Assembly (NCBI GenBank): GCA_021629085.1
Contig: JAJXRJ010000040.1
Span: 1-18,812, forward strand
Direction: 5' to 3'
Length of the DNA stretch: 18,812 nucleotides
Source: Oscillospiraceae bacterium
Lineage (GTDB): Bacteria; Bacillota; Clostridia; UMGS1810
Below the pieces are notes generated by a model. That model ran no database searches. It saw only the letters and a program-made list of their open reading frames with translations, and was not told where the DNA came from. A program made the translations under genes and the position numbers. Shown one piece after another: positions 1 through 6,404 of the stretch (within the stretch, counting starts at the first letter, position 1; each line of letters opens with the position of its first letter).

Positions 1-81
1 GCATGGTACACTAAAAAAGGAAATAGCTTTCAAAAAATTTACAATAAAATTGAAAATTTTTACTATTTGCGGAGGAATTCT

Positions 82-1836
82 ATGAAAAAACTGCTTACCT
101 TTGACATTGGCGAAGCAAAATCCACCGTGGACGCCACCGTGGAAATGGCCGAAAAAGGCCTTGCGCCGGGAATAAAAGAATACATGTTTTCCTTTTCGTG
201 GGACAGCAGGCAGGCAAGGCAGCCGGATGCGTCTATCTCCATTTGGCTGGAGCTGCCGCTGCTGCGCGCACAGTATTTGTGGCATCCCAAAAGCGGGCGG
301 GACAAAACGCTCCAGCCCGAATGGCGGTTTAAAAACGAGGTGATGACCACCATTTCCGCGCCGGTTGCCTGTGTTTATGACAGTGCAGACCAAAATGCGC
401 ACACATTTGCGTCGTCTGAAGTAAAAAAGGTGTGCAAATTTGAATTTGGCGTAAACGAGCACAACAACTGCCTCATGGGCCGCATTGTGCTGCCCTTAAA
501 GCAGTTTTCAACCAAAGCGTCGCACACGTTCCGCCTGCTGCACGACAGCCGGAAGGTGCCCTATTCCACCGCGCTTTCGGGCGTATGCGCCTGGTGGGAG
601 CAGGATATCTCCCCCATGCCCGTGCCCAAGGCGGCATATTTGCCCATGTACTCCACCTGGTATAACTTTCACCAGCACCTGACCGACCGCATTGTGGAGG
701 ACGCCTGTAAAAACGCCGCCGAATTGGGGTTTTCCGGCGTGATTGTGGACGACGGCTGGCAAACCGAGGACGTGAACTGCGGCTATGCGTTTTGCGGCGA
801 CTGGGCGGTGTGCGAAAAAAAATTCCCCGACATGCGCGCGCATGTGGCGCGGGTGCATGCGATGGGGCTCAAATACATCCTGTGGTACAGCGTGCCTTTT
901 GTGGGAGATCAATCTAAAAACTGGGAGCGCTTCAAAGGCAAAACGCTCTATACCATCAAGCGGCTTTCGGCAAGCGTGTTAGACCCGCGCTTTCCCGATG
1001 TGCGCGAATTTTTAATCGGCATCTATGAGGCCGCGCTTAGGGATTACGATTTGGACGGGTTTAAGCTGGACTTTGTAGACCGGCTTTTGGCAATGGAGGG
1101 CGATACGTTAAAGCCCGGCATGGACTATGCCTGTGTGCAGGACGCCACCGACCGCCTGATGACCGACATCATGTGCCGGCTGCGCGCCATCAAGCCGGAT
1201 ATCTTAATTGAGTTCCGCCAAGCCTATATCGGCCCCAACATGCGCAAATACGGCAACATGTTCCGTGTGAACGACTGCCCGGGCGATGGCTTGTCCAACC
1301 GGGTGGGCATTTGTGATTTGCGGCTGCTCTCCGGGAACACCGCGGTGCACTCCGACATGCTGACCTGGCATGAAGAGAGCACGCCGTCCGACGCGGCGCT
1401 GCAAATATTAGACGTGCTGTTTGGCGTGCTGCAATTTGCCGTCAAAATTGACACCCTGCCGCCCGCGCACCGAAAAATGGTGGAATTTTGGATGGGCTTT
1501 ATGAAGGAAAACCGCGATGTATTGCTGCACAGCGCGTTTCTGCCCTCCGAGCCGCATCTGCTCTATCCGCTCATCAAAGCCACCGACGGCAAAACGGCGG
1601 TGATTGGCATTTACGGCCAAAACAAGGTGGCGGTGCTGGGGGAAGAAACCACCGTGAAGCTGGCAAACGCCACGCGCGGCAGCACGGTGTATGTGGATGT
1701 GCCCGCCCCCGTAACAGCCAGGGTGCAATCGTATGACTGCACAGGCGGTCTGCTCTATGAAGAGGAGCGCGCATTTGCGGCCGGGCCCGCGGCCATCCCG
1801 TCCAGCCCCAGCGGGCTGGTGGTGCTCACGTTTTAA
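82..1836 (+). CDS. Alpha-galactosidase-like glycoside hydrolase (GH36/GH27 clan)
   Basis: This 584-residue protein probably removes terminal alpha-galactose from oligosaccharides such as melibiose or raffinose. A (beta/alpha)8 barrel is indicated by the run from STWYNFHQ through VDDGWQ to the KYILWYSVPF strand, the order seen in GH36 and its relatives. DGFKLDF carries the K-x-D signature with D330 as the likely nucleophile. The acid/base is probably D398 or D402 in RVNDCPGD, although this segment departs from the usual GH36 motif. The N-terminal third should be a beta-sandwich and the end a small beta domain. There is no signal peptide, so it should act in the cytosol on imported sugars. An in-frame TTG at 67 lies upstream of the GGAGG at 71-75, so ATG 82 is preferred. 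A strong terminator follows, and no transporter is visible downstream. The exact substrate is inferred. Confidence 0.85.
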   Translation: MKKLLTFDIGEAKSTVDATVEMAEKGLAPGIKEYMFSFSWDSRQARQPDASISIWLELPLLRAQYLWHPKSGRDKTLQPEWRFKNEVMTTISAPVACVYDSADQNAHTFASSEVKKVCKFEFGVNEHNNCLMGRIVLPLKQFSTKASHTFRLLHDSRKVPYSTALSGVCAWWEQDISPMPVPKAAYLPMYSTWYNFHQHLTDRIVEDACKNAAELGFSGVIVDDGWQTEDVNCGYAFCGDWAVCEKKFPDMRAHVARVHAMGLKYILWYSVPFVGDQSKNWERFKGKTLYTIKRLSASVLDPRFPDVREFLIGIYEAALRDYDLDGFKLDFVDRLLAMEGDTLKPGMDYACVQDATDRLMTDIMCRLRAIKPDILIEFRQAYIGPNMRKYGNMFRVNDCPGDGLSNRVGICDLRLLSGNTAVHSDMLTWHEESTPSDAALQILDVLFGVLQFAVKIDTLPPAHRKMVEFWMGFMKENRDVLLHSAFLPSEPHLLYPLIKATDGKTAVIGIYGQNKVAVLGEETTVKLANATRGSTVYVDVPAPVTARVQSYDCTGGLLYEEERAFAAGPAAIPSSPSGLVVLTF

Positions 1837-1862
1837 ACGACATTTCAAATAAAAACAAAATG

Positions 1863-1890
1863 AATCCCCCTGCCATGCGGGGGGATTTTT
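1863..1890 (+). terminator. Intrinsic terminator after the alpha-galactosidase
   Basis: AATCCCCC (1863-1870) pairs with GGGGGATT (1880-1887), with a nine-base loop, and the T-run begins at 1886. It lies 27 bases after the stop codon and separates this gene from the promoter at 1931. Confidence 0.85.
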
Positions 1891-1930
1891 ATGAAGCGGG
1901 GCGTTCCGCATAGGATGGCAGCGCCTTCTA

Positions 1931-1959
1931 TTGACAACCCCTCAAAAACCCCGTATAAT
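1931..1959 (+). promoter_or_regulatory. Perfect consensus sigma-A promoter
   Basis: TTGACA (1931-1936) and TATAAT (1954-1959) are both exact consensus matches separated by 17 bp. The start site should be near 1966, giving a leader of about 50 bases before the GTG at 2016. This is the strongest-looking promoter in the window, notable because it drives a gene of unclear function. Confidence 0.85.
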
Positions 1960-2015
1960 AAAATTGATATTTGCGGCCCGCATGATGTGCCGCGCAAAAA
2001 AAAGGAGGGGCAAAT

Positions 2016-3275
2016 GTGAACCAGGCATTTTTGGATGTGATGCAGCTATTCTCCCACGCGGCACACGGGGGGGCGCTCCCTTCTTTGCCCCAAGCGCCGC
2101 TTGCAGAAATCCGCGAAACCGCGCTGATGCAAGGGGTGTGGCAGCATGTGTTTTTGGCGCTCAAGCCCCTTTACCAGTCGGGGCGGATTTCGGTGGATGC
2201 GGCCCTGTTTGCCAAATGGGACCGGCAGGTGACCACCACGGTTGCCAAGCATTTGCAGCGGAAGCTCGCGATGTATGGATACCTTTCCGGGCTTTTGCAG
2301 GCGGGGATTTCGTGCTGCGTGCTAAAGGGCGACAGCGTGGCGCGGCTTTATCAAAACCCCGATTGCCGGCTTTCCGCCGACATTGACCTTCTGGTGGATC
2401 CGTCACAGGAGCAGGCGGCGGCAGAATTTTTGCGCAAAGAAGGGTTTGCCGTTTCGGGCCGCACCAAAGAGCAGCACCATGTGGAGTGCACCCATCCCGC
2501 CGTGGGCACGGTGGAATTGCATCACAAGCTGTATGACGAGCTGTTTGCAGATTCCTGGTTTTTTCAAATCCCCGCAATCAAAGAGCCGTTTGTGCAGGTT
2601 TCGTGCGGCGGGATCACATTCCCCACGCTGGGCGACACCGACAACTGCCTGTTCCTCATCCTCCATTTGGTCAAGCACTTTTTGCTGGGCGGCATTTCGC
2701 TCCGGCACGTGATGGACGTGCTGCTCTTTTTGGCGGCATGCCGGGAAACGGCGGATTTTGACCGCATCCGGCGCGTGCTTTCCGATATGCACTATGAGAC
2801 GCTTTTGGCGGTGCTGTGCGATATCGGCGTGCGGTATTTGGGCTTTTCGGCGGACGATTTTGTGTTTGGCGGCGCAAAGCCGGAACTGTCCGAAAAACTG
2901 CTGGAGGATATTTGTTTGGGCGGCACATTTGGGACGGGCGATGCAGAGCGCGAGCAGTTTAGCCATATTTATAATGAAGCGTTTTTTAAAAAATACAAGC
3001 AGGCAGACTATGAAACCAGCTTTCGGGCGTACCATCACCAAAGCGGCGTGCGGCGGCTGTTCCCGCCAAAAGCACAGCTGATTGGGCAGTACCGCTATTT
3101 GGAGCGGCGGCCTTATCTGCTGCCTGTGGCATGGGTGCAGCGGATGGTGCGCGCGGCAAAAGGCGTGCTGCTGCGCCGGCGCAATGTGCGGAGCCTTGTA
3201 AAAGTGGTGCCAAAGGAGCAAACGCCGGGACAGAAGGCGCGCATGCAGCTGGTGCGCGATTTAAATATGCTGTGA
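2016..3275 (+). CDS. Nucleotidyltransferase-fold protein, NTP_transf_5-like
   Basis: This 419-residue protein has the hallmarks of the uncharacterised nucleotidyltransferase family (Pfam NTP_transf_5). LKGDS at residues 103-107 supplies the glycine-containing helix start, and SADIDLLVD carries the metal-binding D122-x-D124 pair of the polymerase-beta-like fold. HHVECTHPAVGTVELHHKLYD fits the strand with a third acidic residue. The C-terminal half is helical and lysine/arginine-rich. Members often sit beside polysaccharide or peptide-modification genes, but none is seen here: the gene has its own promoter and terminator. The start is GTG, because the ATG at 2014 is followed at once by a stop, and AAGGAGGGG (2002-2010) fits GTG 2016. 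Whether it transfers a nucleotide to a protein, sugar or RNA cannot be told from sequence. Confidence 0.75.
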   Translation: MNQAFLDVMQLFSHAAHGGALPSLPQAPLAEIRETALMQGVWQHVFLALKPLYQSGRISVDAALFAKWDRQVTTTVAKHLQRKLAMYGYLSGLLQAGISCCVLKGDSVARLYQNPDCRLSADIDLLVDPSQEQAAAEFLRKEGFAVSGRTKEQHHVECTHPAVGTVELHHKLYDELFADSWFFQIPAIKEPFVQVSCGGITFPTLGDTDNCLFLILHLVKHFLLGGISLRHVMDVLLFLAACRETADFDRIRRVLSDMHYETLLAVLCDIGVRYLGFSADDFVFGGAKPELSEKLLEDICLGGTFGTGDAEREQFSHIYNEAFFKKYKQADYETSFRAYHHQSGVRRLFPPKAQLIGQYRYLERRPYLLPVAWVQRMVRAAKGVLLRRRNVRSLVKVVPKEQTPGQKARMQLVRDLNML

Positions 3276-3284
3276 AAAAGGGCG

Positions 3285-3317
3285 CCGGCCTGGGATTCAC
3301 GTTCCAGGCCGGTTTTT
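3285..3317 (+). terminator. Intrinsic terminator after the nucleotidyltransferase
   Basis: CCGGCCTGG (3285-3293) pairs perfectly with CCAGGCCGG (3304-3312) around a ten-base loop, followed by five T. It starts ten bases after the TGA. Confidence 0.9.
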
Positions 3318-3326
3318 GTTATACAA

Positions 3327-3354
3327 TAAAAAAGCACACGGTTTTCCCGTGTGC
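3327..3354 (-). terminator. Intrinsic terminator for the yebC/esterase operon
   Basis: GCACACGG (3334-3341) pairs with CCGTGTGC (3347-3354). On the minus strand the hairpin is followed by a T-run (plus-strand A-run ending at 3333). It lies a few bases past the yebC stop and, with the terminator at 3285-3317, insulates the convergent genes. Confidence 0.85.
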
Positions 3355-3359
3355 GTTTG

Positions 3360-4085
3360 CTATTCTTCCCAGTTGTGATAAATGTTTTGCACGTCGTCGT
3401 TGTCTTCTAACGCCTCAATGAGTTTTTCCATAAACAGCACATCTTTTTCGTCGGTGAGCTTTACATAGTTTTGCGGCACCATTTCCACTTCCGCCGACGC
3501 AAACGCATAGTGCTTGTCTTCCAGCGCGGCAAGCACGTCGGAAAACGACTCAGGCGCAGTGGTGATTTCATATACCTCATCGCCCGCCTCAAAGTCCTCC
3601 GCGCCGCTCTCCAGCGCGTCCATCATAATGGTGTCCTCGTCAATGTCGTCCGCCTTGAGCACAATAATTTTGCCCTTTTGGTCAAACATCCAGCCCACCG
3701 AGCCGGTGGTGCCCAAATTCCCGCCAAATTTGTCAAAATAGTGCCGCACGTCGCCGGCTGTGCGGTTGCGGTTATCGGTCAGCGCCTCCACAATCACCGC
3801 CACGCCGGACGGGCCGTAGCCCTCGTACACAATGCTCTCGTAGTTGTCGTCGCTGCCGTCGCCCGCGGCCTTTTTAATGCACCGCTGGATGTTGTCGTTG
3901 GGCATGTTGTTGGACCGCGCCTTGGCAATGATGTCTTTGAGCCGCCGGTTCACTTCCGGGTCTGGCCCGCCGCTTTTGACCGCTACGGCAATTTCCCTGC
4001 CCAGCTTGGTGAAAATTTTGCCCTTTTGCGCGTCGGTTTTTTCCTTTTTATGTTTGATATTCGACCATTTCGAATGTCCTGACAT
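3360..4085 (-). CDS. yebC: YebC/PmpR family protein
   Basis: This is a 241-residue, full-length member of the YebC family. The N-terminus MSGHSKWSNIKHKKEKTDA is the nearly invariant family signature, followed by GKIFTKLGREI and the SGGPDPEVNRRL block, and GYGPSGVAVIVEALTDN in the middle domain. The acidic C-terminal region (residues about 130-241) is typical. Family members have been described as DNA-binding transcriptional regulators and, more recently, as factors that help ribosomes through difficult sequences such as polyproline. The sequence alone does not say which applies here. The start is ATG 4085 with GGAAGGAA a few bases upstream. Only three bases separate it from the esterase stop, so the two genes are very probably co-transcribed and translationally close-coupled. 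Confidence 0.95.
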   Translation of the reverse strand: MSGHSKWSNIKHKKEKTDAQKGKIFTKLGREIAVAVKSGGPDPEVNRRLKDIIAKARSNNMPNDNIQRCIKKAAGDGSDDNYESIVYEGYGPSGVAVIVEALTDNRNRTAGDVRHYFDKFGGNLGTTGSVGWMFDQKGKIIVLKADDIDEDTIMMDALESGAEDFEAGDEVYEITTAPESFSDVLAALEDKHYAFASAEVEMVPQNYVKLTDEKDVLFMEKLIEALEDNDDVQNIYHNWEE

Positions 4086-4088
4086 GCT

Positions 4089-4835
4089 TCACATTCCTTC
4101 CGTAAAAAATTTGATGGCGCGCGCAATATACTGGTCCCAAAACGCCCAGTTGTGCGCACCCGGCCCTTCCTCATAGCGGTAGTCAAACCCCCGGTCTTTT
4201 ACCGCCGCACGGAAGGTTAAATTGTTTTCATATAAAAAGTCCTCTGTGCCGCAGGCCTGGTACAGCCGCGGTTTGGGCTCGTTTTCGTCGTTGAATTTCT
4301 CCAATAGGTAGAGAAGGTTTTCCTCACTGCCATCTAAGTTCTCCCGGTCGCCAAACGCCAAAAGCGCATCGTGGCTCCAGGTCCTGTCTTTGGAAAACCG
4401 GCGGTTGATATCCAAAACGCCCGAGAGGCTGGCTGCCGCGCCAAACAGGTCGTTGCGCCGGAACGCCACCTTAAACGCGCCATAGCCGCCCATGGAGAGC
4501 CCTGCCACAAACGTGTCCTCCCGCTTGTCGCTCAGCTTAAACAGCTGCCGGGTGTATGAAATGAGATCTTGTGTGATATAGGTATAAAAATTGCGGCCAT
4601 AGGCCATATCGGTATAAAAGCTGCGGTCAACATTGGGCATAATCACCGCCAAATTCGCATCCTGCGCATAGCGCTCAACAGAGGTCATACGCGACCAGTT
4701 GGTGTGGTTGTCCGAAAGCCCGTGCAGGAGATACAGCGTGCGGATATGGTCCGGCACTGCCTGCGGGATTACGGCGTGAAAGCACACGTCCTGCCCCAAT
4801 GCTTCCGATTTAAAGGTGCAGCTTAGAAATGCCAT
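4089..4835 (-). CDS. Esterase, alpha/beta-hydrolase fold (putative esterase family, EstA/FrmB-like)
   Basis: This 248-residue cytosolic hydrolase belongs to the 'putative esterase' group that includes tributyrin esterases and S-formylglutathione hydrolases. LLHGLSDNHTNW near residues 36-47 forms the oxyanion strand-loop. GLSMGG holds the nucleophile S114. GTEDFLYENN and GAHNWAFWDQYI carry the likely catalytic Asp and His. An in-frame ATG at 4859 would add eight residues, but the predicted start of transcription falls at about that base, and AAAGGGGG (4854-4847) lies 11 bases before ATG 4835, so the shorter form is chosen. It is the first gene of a two-gene unit with yebC. The natural ester substrate is unknown; short-chain acyl or carbohydrate esters are plausible. 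Confidence 0.85.
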   Translation of the reverse strand: MAFLSCTFKSEALGQDVCFHAVIPQAVPDHIRTLYLLHGLSDNHTNWSRMTSVERYAQDANLAVIMPNVDRSFYTDMAYGRNFYTYITQDLISYTRQLFKLSDKREDTFVAGLSMGGYGAFKVAFRRNDLFGAAASLSGVLDINRRFSKDRTWSHDALLAFGDRENLDGSEENLLYLLEKFNDENEPKPRLYQACGTEDFLYENNLTFRAAVKDRGFDYRYEEGPGAHNWAFWDQYIARAIKFFTEGM

Positions 4836-4865
4836 AAATGGGCCATCCCCCTTTCCCATTCTTAT

Positions 4866-4893
4866 ATTTTACCGTATTTACATAAAAAGTCAA
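4866..4893 (-). promoter_or_regulatory. Promoter for the esterase-yebC operon
   Basis: On the minus strand TTGACT (4893-4888) and TAAAAT (4871-4866) are spaced by 16 bp. The predicted start site is near 4859, leaving a leader of about 24 bases that contains the ribosome binding site. It is divergent from the OB-fold gene at 4976. Confidence 0.65.
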
Positions 4894-4975
4894 GCCCTTT
4901 TTGCGTTTTTTAGTGATAATCGGGCCGTGCCTGGAATAGGTATATAAAAAGAAACGCTTGAAAGGAGTGGCAAAG

Positions 4976-5644
4976 TTGAATTCGGATAATGTCAATTTAA
5001 ATAACGAGGTACATCTGGTGGGGACAGTGGACAGCGAACTGAAATTTTCACACGAGGTGTATGGGGAACGGTTTATGACGTTTGTGATCAAGGTGCCGCG
5101 GCTAAGCGACATTTCCGACTATATAAATGTGACGGTTTCGGAGCGCCTGTTAAAATCCATGCATCTGGAGCCTTTGGACCTGGTGGAAATCGACGGGCAG
5201 TTCCGGTCGTACAACAATTACACCCAAAGCGGCAGCAAGCTGGTGTTGACCGTTTTTGCGCGCGACATTGCCCATGCCGGGGAGGAGCGGAAAAACAGCA
5301 ATCCCAACTACATTTATTTAAACGGATACCTTTGTAAGCCGCCCATTTACCGCATCACGCCGTTTGGCCGTGAAATTACCGATTTGCTGGTTGCGGTCAA
5401 CCGGGCGTACAACAAGTCGGACTACATGCCCTGCATTGCCTGGGGCCGCAACGCGCGGTTTTCCGGCAACCTTTCGGTGGGGGAAAACATCCGCCTCTGG
5501 GGGCGGATCCAGAGCCGGGAATATCAAAAGCGCATTTCTGAAACGGAGACAGTCACCCGCACCGCTTATGAGATTTCGATTTCCAAAATGGAGGTGGCGC
5601 GCAAGGAAAACGAGGCGCTTGACAGTGAGACCGAAATTGTGTAA
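4976..5644 (+). CDS. Tandem OB-fold single-stranded DNA-binding-like protein
   Basis: This 222-residue protein appears to contain two SSB-type OB folds. The first is about residues 8-105 (NNEVHLVGTVDSELKFSHE, then FVIKVPRLS and INVTVSERLL). The second is about 115-210 (NYIYLNGYLCKPPIYR, DLLVAVNRAYNKSDYMPCIAWG, ENIRLWGRIQSREY). The second domain's ITDLLVAVNR...YMPCIAWGRNA pattern is characteristic of SSB. It lacks the acidic DDDIPF-like tail that housekeeping SSB uses to recruit partners, so it is probably an accessory nucleic-acid-binding paralogue. TTG 4976 is chosen because AAAGGAG (4961-4967) lies eight bases upstream; the TTG at 4958 precedes that site. It is monocistronic, ended by the terminator at 5688. 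Binding to DNA is inferred from the fold only. Confidence 0.75.
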   Translation: MNSDNVNLNNEVHLVGTVDSELKFSHEVYGERFMTFVIKVPRLSDISDYINVTVSERLLKSMHLEPLDLVEIDGQFRSYNNYTQSGSKLVLTVFARDIAHAGEERKNSNPNYIYLNGYLCKPPIYRITPFGREITDLLVAVNRAYNKSDYMPCIAWGRNARFSGNLSVGENIRLWGRIQSREYQKRISETETVTRTAYEISISKMEVARKENEALDSETEIV

Positions 5645-5687
5645 GCGCATAGCGCTTCTATATTATATAAGAAGAAACTGTAAAAAC

Positions 5688-5738
5688 CCAGCGCCTTTGC
5701 AAACGCCGTGTTTGCCAAATTGGGCGCTGGATTTTTTT
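5688..5738 (+). terminator. Branched intrinsic terminator after the OB-fold gene
   Basis: CCAGCGCC (5688-5695) pairs with GGCGCTGG (5723-5730), followed by seven T (5732-5738). A smaller nested stem GCAAAC/GTTTGC lies inside. A separate short hairpin, AAGCGC-ATA-GCGCTT, overlaps the stop codon at 5643-5657. Confidence 0.85.
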
Positions 5739-6050
5739 ATGCTTTGTGCGGACAAGCTGTGAAAAAATGGCGGCAAGCGGGATAAATTCGCAAAAATATG
5801 TCAAAAATAGGGGTAAAATCATTACAATTTGATAAAAAAATTAAGATTTTTGAGAGGGAAAACATTAAATTTTGGACAGGCGCCTCATTTTGACAGATGG
5901 GATTGTGCAATTTTTCCGCACTTGCAGTATAAAACGTGAAAAACCCTGGTATTATCGCATTTGTTTGGTGTTTTCAAATTAAAAAATGAAGATAAAACAG
6001 GCTTGTTTTTAAGCGGGAAATGGCTGGTTTTTTCGAAAAATCTGCATCTG

Positions 6051-6078
6051 TGTTAAAAAGTTGTTACATTTTTGTTAA
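6051..6078 (+). promoter_or_regulatory. WalR-like operator array 1 (three half-sites)
   Basis: TGTTAA (6051-6056), TGTTAC (6062-6067) and TGTTAA (6073-6078) are spaced by exactly five bases each, an 11-bp period. All match the published WalR/YycF half-site TGT(A/T)A(A/T/C) with N5 spacing. PhoP-type boxes of the same OmpR class look similar, so the regulator is inferred, not certain. Confidence 0.6.
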
Positions 6079-6186
6079 AGTTGCACGAAAATCATCCAAG
6101 CCATCCAAAATCGGGAAACGTTTGAAAATGCCTGCATATACTGATAGCATAGGGCTTTGGGGGCAATTTGCAGGAAACTGGGAAAA

Positions 6187-6214
6187 TGTTAAGAAATTGT
6201 AAATCCTTTGCAAA
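6187..6214 (+). promoter_or_regulatory. WalR-like operator array 2
   Basis: TGTTAA (6187-6192) and TGTAAA (6198-6203) form a perfect WalR-type box with a five-base spacer. A degenerate third half-site TGCAAA (6209-6214) keeps the same 11-bp phase. It lies about 60 bases upstream of the proposed -35 element. Confidence 0.6.
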
Positions 6215-6247
6215 AACGGACAAACTTTTGTGAAAAATGACAACAAC

Positions 6248-6273
6248 AAATTTCCAGTTTCTGGAAGAAATTT
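6248..6273. repeat. Inverted repeat overlapping the -35 element
   Basis: AAATTTCCAG (6248-6257), a three-base TTT centre, then CTGGAA-g-AAATTT (6261-6273) form a near-perfect palindrome whose right edge overlaps TTGACA. A related imperfect copy, AATTTGCAG-GAAA-CTGGGAAAAT, lies at 6165-6187. The placement suits a repressor operator, but no specific regulator is recognised. Confidence 0.45.
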
Positions 6274-6301
6274 GACAAACCCACCCATACGGGGTTACAC
6301 T
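6272..6301 (+). promoter_or_regulatory. Probable promoter of the 3D-domain gene
   Basis: TTGACA (6272-6277) is an exact -35 match. TACACT (6296-6301) is a fair -10 after an 18-bp spacer. The predicted start near 6308 gives a leader of about 97 bases. Confidence 0.55.
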
Positions 6302-6319
6302 AAACTCCCCAATTACTTT

Positions 6320-6366
6320 CGCCGGGTTTCCGGCGCTTTTAAATTCCGTCTTTTCTAAAAAGCCGG
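6320..6366 (+). promoter_or_regulatory. Leader hairpin with alternative pairing (attenuator-like)
   Basis: CGCCGG (6320-6325) and CCGGCG (6330-6335) form a compact GTTT-loop hairpin followed by CTTTT, resembling a weak terminator. The right arm can instead pair through CCGGC (6330-6334) with GCCGG (6362-6366), which is extended by GCTTTT against AAAA. This mutually exclusive arrangement in the leader resembles an attenuator. The short T-run makes termination uncertain. Confidence 0.35.
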
Positions 6367-6404
6367 AAAATAAAATCAGTATGAGGAACATTTAGGAGGA
6401 ATGT

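Larger units (their letters stand above)
5745..6271. other. Long AT-rich intergenic region without a convincing gene
   Basis: About 660 bases separate the OB-fold terminator from the next start codon, far longer than other gaps here, and the stretch is clearly AT-richer than its neighbours. Short ORFs on both strands lack ribosome binding sites and recognisable proteins. I found no tRNA, tmRNA, RNase P or known riboswitch signature. What it does hold are the two TGTWAH direct-repeat arrays (6051-6078, 6187-6214), two related inverted repeats (6165-6187, 6248-6273) and a possible TATACT -10 element at 6137-6142. It is best read as an extended regulatory region for the downstream cell-wall gene. 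An unannotated small RNA cannot be excluded. Confidence 0.6.

Noticed and set aside
38..66. TTTACA-17 bp-TACTAT resembling a promoter for the alpha-galactosidase.
   Set aside because: The -10 ends five bases before GGAGG, so the transcript would start inside the ribosome binding site. The sequence may be chance AT-rich similarity, or the gene may be read from further upstream.
5745..6050. A replication origin or DnaA-box cluster, because of the AT-rich stretch.
   Set aside because: No run of TTATCCACA-like boxes is visible and no dnaA/dnaN-type genes are nearby.
6020..6391. Small ORFs on both strands (60, 74 and 99 residues) in the long intergenic region.
   Set aside because: They lack convincing ribosome binding sites, resemble no family, and overlap the operator-like repeats.
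6274..6404. A c-di-AMP (ydaO/yuaA) riboswitch, which often precedes cell-wall hydrolase genes.
   Set aside because: I could not find the conserved junction sequences of that motif, and the leader of about 97 bases is too short for it.
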